This document shows positions 8,067-16,867 of a stretch of DNA of 51,094 nt, piece after piece. Numbering within the stretch: the first letter of the stretch is position 1; every line of letters starts with the position of its first letter. The translations under genes and the position numbers were made by a program. This DNA is from Thiosulfativibrio sp964601165 (GTDB lineage: Bacteria > Pseudomonadota > Gammaproteobacteria > Thiomicrospirales > Thiomicrospiraceae), in NCBI GenBank assembly GCA_964601165.1, contig CAZRMK010000003.1, positions 1 through 51,094 on the forward strand, written 5' to 3'. The notes below the pieces were generated by a model. It had not been told where the DNA came from. It did no database searches and saw nothing but the letters and a program-made list of their open reading frames with translations.

Positions 8067-11000
8067 TTATCTTTTCTTTTTTCAGCAATACCTTCATAAA
8101 TAGAAAGCATCGCTGGAATAACCAACAAAATAAGTAGCGTAGAAAAAGCCAATCCAAATGCGATAGATGCCGCCATAGGAATTAAAAATTGTGCTTGTAA
8201 AGAGGTTTCAAATAACAAAGGTGTCAATCCTGCAATTGTGGTTAAAGAAGTCAATAGTACCGCTCTAACTCTCTGGACAGCCGCCTCTTCTAGTGCAGCA
8301 TTAACTGCCATACCTTCTTGCCTTAAACGTTTATAAAAACTGATTAAAATAATAGAGTCGTTCACCACAATGCCTGACAAACCAAAAAAACCAAATAGCG
8401 AGAGAATGGTCATATCAATCCCTAACCACCAATGCCCTAACACTGCCCCGACTAGACCAAAAGGAATCGCCATCATCACTACCAATGGCCAGCCATAAGA
8501 ACTAAATACCCAAGCTAAGACAATGTAAATAATTGCCAGTGCTATTAATACTCCAGTAGCCATATCAGACATGGTTTCAGCCTGATTTGCTCTTTGCCCC
8601 TCTAAAGAATACTGTAAACCATATTTATCAACTAAATCAGCAAGGCTGGTTTGTTGTAACTGGTTCAAGATTTGATTGGCATTATTAACACTCCTGTCAA
8701 CATCTGCTAGCACTGACACCGCTAAACGACCATCAACATGACGCACCACATCAAACCCACGCTGTGCTTGCCAACTAACGACAGAACTTAACGGCACTCG
8801 CAGCCCTGTTGGCGAAACAACTTGCAACTGATTTAAGGTAGACAGCCTTGCCTGTGCTTCACGCGGAAACTGCACGCGAACTTCAACTTCATCCTCGCCA
8901 TCGGCAAAAACCTGCACTAAACGACCTGCAAAGACATCTGACAATTGCCGCCCTAATGATACATAAGTAAATCCTAAAGCTTTACCCTGTGGCGTTAATT
9001 GATAAATAAGCTGATTTCTCCCAAAGGGCAGATCATCTCTCACGCCAGAAACTCCCGATATTTGATGCAAGACGTCCTGTAATTCTAAAGAGGCCGCCTT
9101 TAACTGCCGTGGCTCAATGCCAGATAACCGAATGTCAATATCACTTCCAGGAGGCCCCGCAGTTGGAGATCCTATAATTAAAGTATCTAGCCCTGGCACT
9201 ACTCCGGCTTTTTCTCTCCACAGCTTAATAAAGGCCTCGTTACGAGTTTCACGCTTGTCTGACTCGACTAACTCTATATTTATACCTCCAAAAGTAGCCC
9301 CCATTTGTCGAGAATGGGCAAAATATCTCACCACCGCAGTGGTAACTATTCCTGGTTCTAACTCTTGCTCTGTTGCACGCAAAGCTTGATAAAGCCTACT
9401 AATATAATCCCGAGTTACTTCTGGAGAAGTACCAGCAACAAAACTAGCATCGGCTTGAATGCTCATTGATTCTGGCGAGGGAAAAAATACAAACCCTACC
9501 CGCCCTCCAGCAAATAAAGCCATCACCAAGACCATCGCTGCCAAAGCAGAAGCTAGGGTAATGCTTCTATTATTTAAAACCCAACGAATAACTGCTCGAA
9601 ATTGATGATTTCGCCAATGATTAATCGTCAAGTCCAAACGATAACGAATAGAGCCTTTTTCTGAAGGCTTAACCTTATGTAAGGCGTGACGTAAATGCCC
9701 CGGTAAAATTACAAAACTTTCTAGCAACGAGGCAAACACAACTGCAATAATAACCAAAGGAATTGCAAATAAAATACTGCCTATTTCTCCTCCTATCAAC
9801 ATCAAGGGCAAAAAAGCTGCGATAGTTGTTATAGAAGATGCCGTAACCGGCGCTAACATCCTATAAGCCCCACCCTCAGCTGCCTGCAAGGCAGGCTCTC
9901 CTGCTTCATAATGGGATAGGACATCCTCGCCCACCACAATGGCATCATCAACAATGATTCCTAGTGCCATAATTAAGGCAAACAAGCTAATCATGTTAAT
10001 ACTGCCGCCAGTTAAGTACAAAATAATCAAGGTAGCCATAAAAGAAATTGGAATTCCAACCGCAACCCAAAAGGCGACTCTGCCATGCATAAAAATATAC
10101 AAAATCAGCACCACCAAAATCAGACCACTAGCGCCGACACTTACCAGCAAGCCAATACGCTCTGCGACTAAACTCCAACTTTCATCATAAACTTGTAATT
10201 CCATACTCTCAGGCAAAATAGGTTCTGTTGCAGCTAACCAAGTTTGCATAATGTTAGAAGACTCTATGGTATCACCAGCTCCTGATCGTTGTAGTTGCAT
10301 CTCTATTGCAGGATAGCCATCGACAAATAACTGTGGCGAATTTTGCACTGCCCGACGTTCTATTGTGGCAATTTGACCCAGTTTTAACTTTTGAGTATCA
10401 GTAGCTATAATTACAAGGTTATTAAAATCTGCTTCCGAACGAGCTTGCTGCATAGCTCTAATATCTCGAATACTATCGCTTTCCCCAACCGATCCCACAG
10501 GAAAATCACGACTCACTTCAGATATCTTAGCAGCTACTTGCTCTATGGTTAAGCCATGTTGCGCTAACTGCTTAGCTGAAATTTCAATTGCCATTTCTTC
10601 TACTGGCATGCCCTTAAGAGTAATCTTGTCAATGCCAGCGCCTAACAATTGTTTTTCAAAGCGACGCACTAAAGGACGCATTTCTTCAATTGAAGCAGTT
10701 TTTCCCACTAATAACACTCTAGCAATCGACTCATAATGAACTATTCGCTCTATCACCGGGCTTTTAGAATCTTGCGGCAGGTTTCGCAGCTCTCCTACCC
10801 GTTGATTAATTTGATCCAAAGCCTCGATCATATTAGTGTGTTCTTTAAACTTTAAAACAATAACCGCCCTGCCTAAGTAAGAAGTAGAAGTCATTTCATC
10901 AAGGTTATCTAGATTGCGTAATACACGCTCTATTGGGTTAGTAATAGAGCGCTCTACATCCTCAGCATTAGCTGCTGGCCAATCTACGAAAACCGAGGCA

Positions 11001-11191
11001 TAATCCAAAGTAAATGTTGGAAAAAACTGTACATTTAACTTCATTAAGGCAACTATTCCTGCCAAAAAAATGATAATCATCAGTAAGTTTGGAGCAAGTT
11101 TATGGCGTGCAAATAAACCAATAAAGCCTCTTGACTTAAATGTCTGTTGTTCAGGATTACTCTCTGTATTCTTCTCAGTAGGTTCTGACAT
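8006..11191 (-). CDS. RND efflux pump inner-membrane permease (AcrB/MexF-like superfamily)
   Basis: This 1061-residue proton-driven transporter has the usual duplicated layout. It has a TM helix after a 30-residue cytoplasmic N-terminus, a large periplasmic loop, a block of six TM helices with LGIIVDDAIVVGED in TM4 (the two Asp of the proton relay), a second periplasmic domain and a second TM block. The second-half motif reads GIVVNDSII, where AcrB has a lysine (K940), so the relay is not exactly AcrB-like. The adaptor gene ends 2 bp upstream and fieF begins the operon. Substrates cannot be told from sequence. The last 20 residues (from KLESVTS onward) are encoded inside the palindromic element at 7904-8066, so the original C-terminus has been replaced. 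That region is a dispensable cytoplasmic tail in RND pumps. Confidence 0.93.
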   Translation of the reverse strand: MSEPTEKNTESNPEQQTFKSRGFIGLFARHKLAPNLLMIIIFLAGIVALMKLNVQFFPTFTLDYASVFVDWPAANAEDVERSITNPIERVLRNLDNLDEMTSTSYLGRAVIVLKFKEHTNMIEALDQINQRVGELRNLPQDSKSPVIERIVHYESIARVLLVGKTASIEEMRPLVRRFEKQLLGAGIDKITLKGMPVEEMAIEISAKQLAQHGLTIEQVAAKISEVSRDFPVGSVGESDSIRDIRAMQQARSEADFNNLVIIATDTQKLKLGQIATIERRAVQNSPQLFVDGYPAIEMQLQRSGAGDTIESSNIMQTWLAATEPILPESMELQVYDESWSLVAERIGLLVSVGASGLILVVLILYIFMHGRVAFWVAVGIPISFMATLIILYLTGGSINMISLFALIMALGIIVDDAIVVGEDVLSHYEAGEPALQAAEGGAYRMLAPVTASSITTIAAFLPLMLIGGEIGSILFAIPLVIIAVVFASLLESFVILPGHLRHALHKVKPSEKGSIRYRLDLTINHWRNHQFRAVIRWVLNNRSITLASALAAMVLVMALFAGGRVGFVFFPSPESMSIQADASFVAGTSPEVTRDYISRLYQALRATEQELEPGIVTTAVVRYFAHSRQMGATFGGINIELVESDKRETRNEAFIKLWREKAGVVPGLDTLIIGSPTAGPPGSDIDIRLSGIEPRQLKAASLELQDVLHQISGVSGVRDDLPFGRNQLIYQLTPQGKALGFTYVSLGRQLSDVFAGRLVQVFADGEDEVEVRVQFPREAQARLSTLNQLQVVSPTGLRVPLSSVVSWQAQRGFDVVRHVDGRLAVSVLADVDRSVNNANQILNQLQQTSLADLVDKYGLQYSLEGQRANQAETMSDMATGVLIALAIIYIVLAWVFSSYGWPLVVMMAIPFGLVGAVLGHWWLGIDMTILSLFGFFGLSGIVVNDSIILISFYKRLRQEGMAVNAALEEAAVQRVRAVLLTSLTTIAGLTPLLFETSLQAQFLIPMAASIAFGLAFSTLLILLVIPAMLSIYEGIAEKRKDKLESVTSLRHRTQAIDSSRV

Positions 11192-11193
11192 AA

Positions 11194-12438
11194 TTAATTC
11201 ATCACCAACACTTTCAGACCAGAAACCGCATTAGGCAAATGAGTTACTAATATTTGCGAACCAACTTGCAAATCGCCTCTTAACAAAGCTCTAGCTTCGC
11301 CATCAATCCAAGCTTCACCCAAGAGCTGTACCTTAACCGCTTGCAACTGCCCGTCTACCACCACATACAACCGATCCGAACCAAATAAAGCCGAAAAAGG
11401 CACTGAAAAAACATCTTCATGCATTCTAGAAATTAAAGCAACCTGCAACAAATCACCCGGCCTAGTCATTTTTAAGGTATCTGGTAAGTCAAAAAAACCA
11501 TCAACACCACTGGCATCGGCCTCTCCTGCTAAGCGAGATAAAGGTAGTTTATAGATCTTATCAGCCACCATCAATTCTGCCATTAAGACTTGCCCGCTAT
11601 TTAAAGCCTCATAAATAGCAGGCAACTCTCCAACTGGAATTTTAGCTCGAAGCTCCAGACTATCTAAAGCATAAAAACTTAACAACGATGCCCCAGATAC
11701 TACTCGATTACCTTCTGCAACATATACCTTAGCAACACGAGCGTTAAAAGGAGCAATGACCCGCCCCCTTACCAAATTAATATTAGCTTGCGATAAATTG
11801 ACCTTAGCCTTGGTTAAGCGTGCTTGCATTTGTGCGAGATTTGCCTTATGAGAGGTTATGGATAAACTAACACTAACCATTTGTAATTCTTGACGAACCA
11901 AACCCTCTTTAGCTTGATCTAAATTAGATTGGGAAACTAAATCCCTACTTAAAAGTTCTTGATTACGAGAAACGGTTTTTTGCTTCAGCTTTAACAAATG
12001 CTCTTCGTGTAACAAACGTTGTTTATTTGCCTTATAAAATAAATTCTCAACCTTGATGCGAGCCTTTGCTTCGGCGACTTCAGCTTGAGCTATCTCAAAA
12101 GGCAACTCTAAATCTGAGTTTGATAGAGCGATAACGTCTTGTCCTTGCTTAAGATATTCTCCATCCTTAACATTAACCGCTTCTATCACGCCGGTAACAG
12201 GAGCTGATACAGTTGTTAAACTAGAGGCCTCAACTTTCCCAAACAGTGAAACCCGAGTGACGGCATCTCTAAACTGAATCTCTATTACCTCAACTGGCCA
12301 AACTTTTTGCTTAATTTCAACCGGTAAAGCCTCTGGCTTAGTTGCCTGAAAATAAACCAATACGGCAATCGACAGAGCTATAATCAATACTGAGATGAAT
12401 AATTTTTTAAAGACAGATACCACTTTAAATAAAACCAT
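11194..12438 (-). CDS. RND periplasmic adaptor (membrane fusion protein)
   Basis: This 414-residue adaptor couples the RND permease to an outer-membrane channel. An N-terminal hydrophobic anchor lies at about 13-30. A lipoyl/barrel half begins near residue 60 (VEASSLTTVSAPVTGVIEAV). A long alpha-helical hairpin follows at about 115-220, rich in K, Q and L. The second lipoyl half contains GRVIAPFNARVAKVYV, then beta-barrel and membrane-proximal domains. No lipobox is present. It is 2 bp upstream of the permease gene and 5 bp downstream of fieF, so the three are a single transcription unit. No TolC-type partner is encoded here, so a shared outer-membrane factor is implied. Confidence 0.92.
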   Translation of the reverse strand: MVLFKVVSVFKKLFISVLIIALSIAVLVYFQATKPEALPVEIKQKVWPVEVIEIQFRDAVTRVSLFGKVEASSLTTVSAPVTGVIEAVNVKDGEYLKQGQDVIALSNSDLELPFEIAQAEVAEAKARIKVENLFYKANKQRLLHEEHLLKLKQKTVSRNQELLSRDLVSQSNLDQAKEGLVRQELQMVSVSLSITSHKANLAQMQARLTKAKVNLSQANINLVRGRVIAPFNARVAKVYVAEGNRVVSGASLLSFYALDSLELRAKIPVGELPAIYEALNSGQVLMAELMVADKIYKLPLSRLAGEADASGVDGFFDLPDTLKMTRPGDLLQVALISRMHEDVFSVPFSALFGSDRLYVVVDGQLQAVKVQLLGEAWIDGEARALLRGDLQVGSQILVTHLPNAVSGLKVLVMN

Positions 12439-12443
12439 TTACA

Positions 12444-13346
12444 CTAAACCTTTCGTTCAACTTCCCACTGATGATGACTCAAATCTCCTCCCACGCTAAC
12501 GGGTTCAAGATGAATCATTACATCGACATTTTCAAACATCACTTCCAAGCTCTGAGTGACCTCTTCTGAAATCTGATGCGCAACCACTAGAGTTAAATCA
12601 TCATCCAACTCTAAATCTAACTGAATAAAAATTCTAGGCCCTGAACGGTAAGTTCTTAAATCATTAAAACCTTTTACCTTTGAGTGAGCCAAAACCATTT
12701 GGGCAATCACTTTTCTCACCTCATCAGGTAATTCATGATCTAGAAGCTGATGTGCCGAACGTAACCCCAGTTTAATGGCTTGCCAAGCCACCCACATCCC
12801 AATCAACGCCCCTAGCGTGGCATCTAACCACTGCAATGCAGACAATAAAAGTGCCAGCAATATGGTAAAGTTGACAACTAAATCAGAAACATAATGTAGC
12901 GAATCTGCCTCTATCGCAACCGACTGACTTCTACGGATAACATAACGCTGAAAGCTTACCAAAACCAACGTCAGCGCTATTGAAATAACCATTACCCAAA
13001 CCCCAGTCATCACCTCATAAAGCTCTGCAGGTGCTAACAAACGTTGTACAGCAAACCATATTAAATAAAGAGCAGAACCGGCAATAAAGATGCTTTGACC
13101 TAAGGCAGCAAGAGGCTCTGCTTTACCATGACCAAACCTATGTTCATTATCGGCAGGTACTTGTGCAAACCGAACGGCAAACAGAATCATAACCGAGGCA
13201 AAAACATCGGCTGCCGAATCAAGTAAAGATGCTAATATACCAACCGAACCCGTTTGCGACCAACCATAGAACTTTAACAACAGTAAAGTTATCGCAACTG
13301 AAACAGAAGCGTAGGTTGCAAAACGAATGAGCGCTTCATTTGCCAT
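12444..13346 (-). CDS. fieF: CDF-family divalent cation efflux protein, FieF-like
   Basis: This 300-residue inner-membrane antiporter exports Zn/Fe/Cd-type divalent cations in exchange for protons. Six TM segments are visible. The transport-site ligands are D43 and D47 (LLDSAADVFAS, TM2) and H151 and D155 (EADSLHYVSD, TM5), the FieF/YiiP DD-HD pattern. The signature RFGHGKAEPLAAL at 70-82 follows TM2. The C-terminal cytoplasmic domain has the usual ferredoxin-like metal-sensing fold with histidines. It is the first gene of an operon with an adaptor and an RND pump, suggesting that pump works on metals or on envelope stress linked to metals. That context is inference. Confidence 0.93.
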   Translation of the reverse strand: MANEALIRFATYASVSVAITLLLLKFYGWSQTGSVGILASLLDSAADVFASVMILFAVRFAQVPADNEHRFGHGKAEPLAALGQSIFIAGSALYLIWFAVQRLLAPAELYEVMTGVWVMVISIALTLVLVSFQRYVIRRSQSVAIEADSLHYVSDLVVNFTILLALLLSALQWLDATLGALIGMWVAWQAIKLGLRSAHQLLDHELPDEVRKVIAQMVLAHSKVKGFNDLRTYRSGPRIFIQLDLELDDDLTLVVAHQISEEVTQSLEVMFENVDVMIHLEPVSVGGDLSHHQWEVERKV

Positions 13347-13382
13347 TACGTATTCCTCTAAAAACTCTTTATCCAGCCTTTA

Positions 13383-13547
13383 ACCCTAATCCGCAAGTAG
13401 GATTATGAATTAGTGTGCAAGTAATTGATGTGCATAGTGAATTTTAAAAAATCGTTGTCACCTAATTGGTGATAAGGTTTTTTTAAAATTTACTAGATGC
13501 ATCAAGGACTTGTGCAATAATCATGATTTCTACTTGTGGATTAGGGT
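13383..13547. mobile_element. Palindromic MITE-like element, family B, copy 1
   Basis: A 165-bp element begins ACCCTAATCCGCAAGTAG and ends CTACTTGTGGATTAGGGT. It is flanked by TTA at 13380-13382 and 13548-13550. The centre at 13459-13471 is a CACC-TAATT-GGTG mini-palindrome located at the midpoint. Its right end carries the stop codon of cca. It fills the gap between cca and fieF. Confidence 0.8.
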
Positions 13548-14803
13548 TTAAGAAAGCCCTTAATCAAACGCAACCTTTCCTGTTCAATGGCTAGGGCAAT
13601 TTCTTTACCCTGATACCCTAAAGCAATAATTGCTTGGTTATCAACTTGGTTCGCCGCTTTAGCTAGAGCAAGCCAAAAAATACGCTGGGGGTAGCCTCGC
13701 TCTTCAAACCCTAACCGACCTTTAGAATCAGCTTCACAAGCCAGCAATACTTTTTCTAAGAAGACAATATTCTTAAACCCTTGACAAGCTTGCAACACTT
13801 TAAGATAAGTCTTAGGAGTTAAATAAGGCTTTCCATTGGAATCTAACCCTTGATGAATAATACCATGCCATTGTGTCACTTTTTGTGCCAACAAACTAGT
13901 ACTCTTAGGCACTCGATATTTTTGACACAATGCTTTAACAACCGGCACACCTGCCTGCTCATGACCATGATGTTTAGGCCACAAGTGTTTAGGGGTAACC
14001 CCTTTACCTAAATCATGCACTAAAGCCGCAAAACGTACACCTACATCTGTAGTTAGTTTTGCTGCGGCATCTAAAACCATCATAGTATGCACCCCTACAT
14101 CGCCTTCTGGATGATGCTTCAAGGGTTGAGTCACCTCATATAAGACATCTAACTCTGGAAATAAAATCGACAAAGCACCTACTTGACGCAAGGTTGTAAA
14201 AAATAAACTGGGTTTGGGGGTTTTTAAGGCCTTAACCACTTCTTGCCAAACCCGTTCAGGAGTTAATAATTCTAACTCAGCAGAAAGACTCATGGCTTGC
14301 ATTAATTCTAGCGTTTCATCAGCAACTGCAAAATTAAACTGCGCAAGCTTGGCAACAAAACGAGCCACTCGTAATACTCGCAAAGGATCTTCTGCGAAAG
14401 CCGCCGAAACATGACGTAACTGGCAATTTTTTAAATCTTTTAGCCCGCCATAAGGGTCAATAATCTGCCCATCAGCATCTTGAGCCATAGCATTAATAGT
14501 CAAATCACGACGAATCAAGTCTTCTTCTAAACTAACCGAGCTATCATAAAATACCTCAAAGCCATGATACCCTTGACCCGATTTACGCTCCATTCTAGCC
14601 AGCGCATATTCTTCTTTAGTTTGAGGATGTAAAAAAACCGGAAAGTCCTTACCCACCTGCTGAAAATCTTTAGCCAGCATGTTTTCAGGAGAATCGCCAA
14701 CCACCACCCAGTCTTTATCATAGACAGCTATACCTAATAGCCCATCCCTAACAGCTCCTCCGACGAGATAAGTTTGTGGTGAATTACTAAAATTTATGCT
14801 CAT
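13541..14803 (-). CDS. cca: CCA-adding tRNA nucleotidyltransferase with HD domain
   Basis: This 420-residue enzyme adds or repairs the 3'-CCA end of tRNAs. The class II nucleotidyltransferase head has GGAVRD at 15-20 and the metal-binding DKD at D29 and D31. The RRDLTINAMA motif follows near residue 98. An HD phosphohydrolase domain (AALVHDLGKG near 260) gives the bacterial Cca type with phosphatase and phosphodiesterase activity. The last codons and the TAA stop are formed by the terminal repeat of the adjacent family B element, so the natural C-terminus may have been slightly altered. A terminator-like hairpin lies between it and the upstream epimerase gene, suggesting its own promoter. Confidence 0.95.
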   Translation of the reverse strand: MSINFSNSPQTYLVGGAVRDGLLGIAVYDKDWVVVGDSPENMLAKDFQQVGKDFPVFLHPQTKEEYALARMERKSGQGYHGFEVFYDSSVSLEEDLIRRDLTINAMAQDADGQIIDPYGGLKDLKNCQLRHVSAAFAEDPLRVLRVARFVAKLAQFNFAVADETLELMQAMSLSAELELLTPERVWQEVVKALKTPKPSLFFTTLRQVGALSILFPELDVLYEVTQPLKHHPEGDVGVHTMMVLDAAAKLTTDVGVRFAALVHDLGKGVTPKHLWPKHHGHEQAGVPVVKALCQKYRVPKSTSLLAQKVTQWHGIIHQGLDSNGKPYLTPKTYLKVLQACQGFKNIVFLEKVLLACEADSKGRLGFEERGYPQRIFWLALAKAANQVDNQAIIALGYQGKEIALAIEQERLRLIKGFLKP

Positions 14804-14824
14804 TTAAATCATGCCTTAAAACAC

Positions 14825-14847
14825 AAAACCGCTCAAAAGGCGGTTTT
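14825..14847 (-). terminator. Rho-independent terminator after the NDUFA9-like gene
   Basis: Perfect 8-bp arms AAAACCGC and GCGGTTTT enclose a 7-nt loop. On the minus strand they are followed by a T-rich tract. It lies between the 14903-15874 gene and cca. Confidence 0.75.
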
Positions 14848-14902
14848 AGGTGGTTTGTCATAATGATATCACCAGCTTTGCTGCTGTAAAAAATTAAAAA
14901 TT

Positions 14903-15874
14903 TCACACCAACTCTTCTGCATTACGTCCCGCATCTTGACGCATATCATTAAAACGTGCTCGAAGATGGTTAGGAACCAAACTACGAAACAATACACTCT
15001 CAAGGCTTATCGGTACAAAACCAAATTGAACAGAAAAATCTTGCTCTGAAATCAAATCAACCGATAAATTTAAAGTCTGCTCTTTTGAAATAGATCTTAC
15101 AGGAGATAATCCCCCTAATGCAGACATAATCCTAGCGTTTAAAGTGCACATTGGCAATACAAAAGCATCATCCATATTTTTAACATCTTTAACCAATTCT
15201 GCCAACTCTTTTAAAGTTAAACGTTGCTCCCCCACCACCTCAAGTTTTTTTCCAAAAGTATTAGCTTCCCTAACCGAACCAGCCATTGCCTTGGCAAAAT
15301 CTTTAATCCACAGGGGCTGAATTTCTGTAGCTGATTTATAAATAGGTAACAAGGGGAAACGATCGAGCTGAGAAGCAAACCTAGTAGTAGTTTCATCTCC
15401 TTCACCAATCAGTAACCCTGCCCTGAAGATAGTAACGTCCGCAACTGCATTATCAATAATCGCATCCGATTCCCCTAACACAGCTAAATATTGATTAGTT
15501 TCTTGTGTTGCATCGGCACCAATTTGAGATAAATGAACTATTCTTTGAATAGCAACATGATCTACAACTTGTGTTATTTTTTGGGTAACTGCAACTAAAT
15601 CCTCAACCTCTACTGACTCTGTTTCTGTCGTCCGATCTGCCATTAAATTCACTAAAATATTTTTTTCTGCCATCACCTCATTAAGAGATTCCATCGTCAT
15701 CTCAAAGAGTTCGACCACTTTAGTATTCTGGAATAAAGCAAACTCACGAAACCTTTGAGGACGACGAACACAAACGGTAATTTCATAACCTAATTTAGAC
15801 AGTTCGTTTACCACAGCACGACCTACAAACCCTGTTCCGCCTAATACAACGACTTTATTTCCTAACATATTCAT
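14903..15874 (-). CDS. NAD(P)-binding atypical short-chain epimerase, NDUFA9-like
   Basis: This 323-residue protein has a Rossmann fold, with VVLGGTGFVGRAV at about 8-20 for dinucleotide binding and RRPQ after the second strand. The family includes NDUFA9-type proteins linked to complex I and other non-catalytic or reductase members. The catalytic Tyr-x-x-x-Lys of classical SDRs is not evident, as in NDUFA9 relatives. A GLLIGEGDETT segment near 175 and a substrate-side helix follow. It ends in a terminator. Neighbouring cca gives no functional clue. A role in quinone/complex I biology is only family-level inference. Confidence 0.8.
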   Translation of the reverse strand: MNMLGNKVVVLGGTGFVGRAVVNELSKLGYEITVCVRRPQRFREFALFQNTKVVELFEMTMESLNEVMAEKNILVNLMADRTTETESVEVEDLVAVTQKITQVVDHVAIQRIVHLSQIGADATQETNQYLAVLGESDAIIDNAVADVTIFRAGLLIGEGDETTTRFASQLDRFPLLPIYKSATEIQPLWIKDFAKAMAGSVREANTFGKKLEVVGEQRLTLKELAELVKDVKNMDDAFVLPMCTLNARIMSALGGLSPVRSISKEQTLNLSVDLISEQDFSVQFGFVPISLESVLFRSLVPNHLRARFNDMRQDAGRNAEELV

Positions 15875-15899
15875 ACCTTAAATTTAAGTTGTAACTATT

Positions 15900-16077
15900 A
15901 CCCTAATCCAAATATAGAAACATGAATATTGCACAAGCTATTGGTTCCACAGAAAAAGAAAAAATATCAGCCTCTCCTACGGCTTACGCCTAGTGCGATT
16001 CTGATTTATTATTTTCACTTTCCCTGTGAAACCAACATCTTGCACACTATTTCGCATTTCTACATTTGGATTAGGGT
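15900..16077. mobile_element. Palindromic MITE-like element, family B, copy 2
   Basis: A 178-bp element begins ACCCTAATCCAAATATAG and ends CTACATTTGGATTAGGGT. It is flanked by ATT at 15897-15899 and 16078-16080. Internal arms pair, for example GCTATTGGTTCCACAG against the CTGTGAAACCAACATC side. It lies in the divergent gap between the NDUFA9-like gene and ycgL (332 bp). Apart from the ycgL promoter candidate, that gap holds nothing else recognisable. Confidence 0.8.
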
Positions 16078-16119
16078 ATTACAAGGATAAGAAATACTCA
16101 ATCTAACGTCAAGCCTAGA

Positions 16120-16148
16120 CTGACTTATTATTGATTTTTTGATAAAAT
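16120..16148 (+). promoter_or_regulatory. Putative promoter of ycgL
   Basis: CTGACT (16120-16125) and TAAAAT (16143-16148) are separated by 17 bp, about 60 bp before the ycgL start. Matches to the sigma-70 consensus are partial. Confidence 0.4.
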
Positions 16149-16206
16149 ACCAACATTAGCTCCATCCTCCAAATCCTCATATAGAAAGATAAAGATAACA
16201 AAAACT

Positions 16207-16503
16207 ATGACATCCATACAAATTTCAGCTTACAAAAGCCCTAAAAAAAATGAACTTTACCTTTATGTTGCGCAAAAAGAGGGCTTAGATAACCTTCCCA
16301 ATGAGCTCACTGTCATGTTTGGTACTCCTGAACATGTCCTTGATTTTAAGCTGAATGAAGATAAAAAAATGCCTCGTGTTAACTCAGCAGAAGTAATTAA
16401 AGCTATTCACGAAAAAGGTTATTTTATTCAAATGCCCCCCACAGAAGTAGAAAAACTAGGCAATATGCCTCCACCCCCTGAACGTTTAGATAATATTTTT
16501 TAA
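16207..16503 (+). CDS. ycgL: YcgL-domain protein
   Basis: This 98-residue protein belongs to the YcgL family (DUF709), found almost only in gammaproteobacteria. The N-terminal SAYKSPKKNELYLYV, the central LNEDKKMPR and the C-terminal proline-rich PPPPERLDNI are visible. No enzymatic residues are known and the cellular role is not established. It has no signal peptide and is predicted to be cytoplasmic. It is followed by a hairpin terminator and is therefore separate from the SOD operon. Confidence 0.9.
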   Translation: MTSIQISAYKSPKKNELYLYVAQKEGLDNLPNELTVMFGTPEHVLDFKLNEDKKMPRVNSAEVIKAIHEKGYFIQMPPTEVEKLGNMPPPPERLDNIF

Positions 16504-16528
16504 TACCCTATTAAACTACTAGGGTATT
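16502..16528 (+). terminator. Terminator after ycgL
   Basis: The 9-bp arms AATACCCTA and TAGGGTATT overlap the stop codon and enclose a 9-nt loop. No long T-tract follows, so it may be a weak terminator. Confidence 0.6.
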
Positions 16529-16607
16529 TACAAAACTTAAAAACCCATTAGAATAGACAAGCAAACTCAACAACCATGCAAGTATTTTTATAAAAAGGAA
16601 CTTTCCC

Positions 16608-16643
16608 ATGGCTTTTACACTACCACCTAAACTTAGAAGATAA
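16608..16643 (+). CDS. Eleven-codon ORF with a good ribosome site ahead of the SOD operon
   Basis: An ATG preceded by AAGGAA at 7-nt spacing opens an 11-codon frame, MAFTLPPKLRR, ending 4 nt before the start of the next gene. The Shine-Dalgarno is stronger than that of the following ORF. It could be a leader peptide that couples translation to the His-rich protein, or simply a relic of an upstream start. No repeated amino acid points to a classical attenuator. Confidence 0.35.
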   Translation: MAFTLPPKLRR

Positions 16644-16647
16644 AGTA

Positions 16648-16863
16648 ATGACAAAAATAACATTCAAAATAGTTGGCTTAGCACTATTATTGGCTACGCC
16701 TTATGCTGCTGCTCATATTGGTCACGATCATGGTCATTGGACTAGCGGGATTATTCATGCATTGTGGATTGGTGCAGCATTAGCTGTTGTTGCTCTTTCT
16801 GTCTTTATGTTGAAAAAAACATACTATTCTAAAACACAAAAAAATAAGTCAAAAGAAGGATAA
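16648..16863 (+). CDS. Small exported His-rich membrane protein next to nickel SOD
   Basis: This 71-residue protein has a signal peptide (residues 1-22) ending AAA. Predicted cleavage leaves a mature N-terminus of HIGHDHGHW, five metal-binding side chains within eight residues. A TM helix at about 35-55 and a Lys-rich cytoplasmic tail follow. I do not recognise a named family. The ORF ends 4 bp before sodN, and the nickel SOD needs metal, so a role as a periplasmic nickel (or other metal) binding or uptake helper is a reasonable inference. Copper or zinc binding is equally possible. It does not encode an enzyme motif. Confidence 0.7.
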   Translation: MTKITFKIVGLALLLATPYAAAHIGHDHGHWTSGIIHALWIGAALAVVALSVFMLKKTYYSKTQKNKSKEG

Positions 16864-16867
16864 AAAC

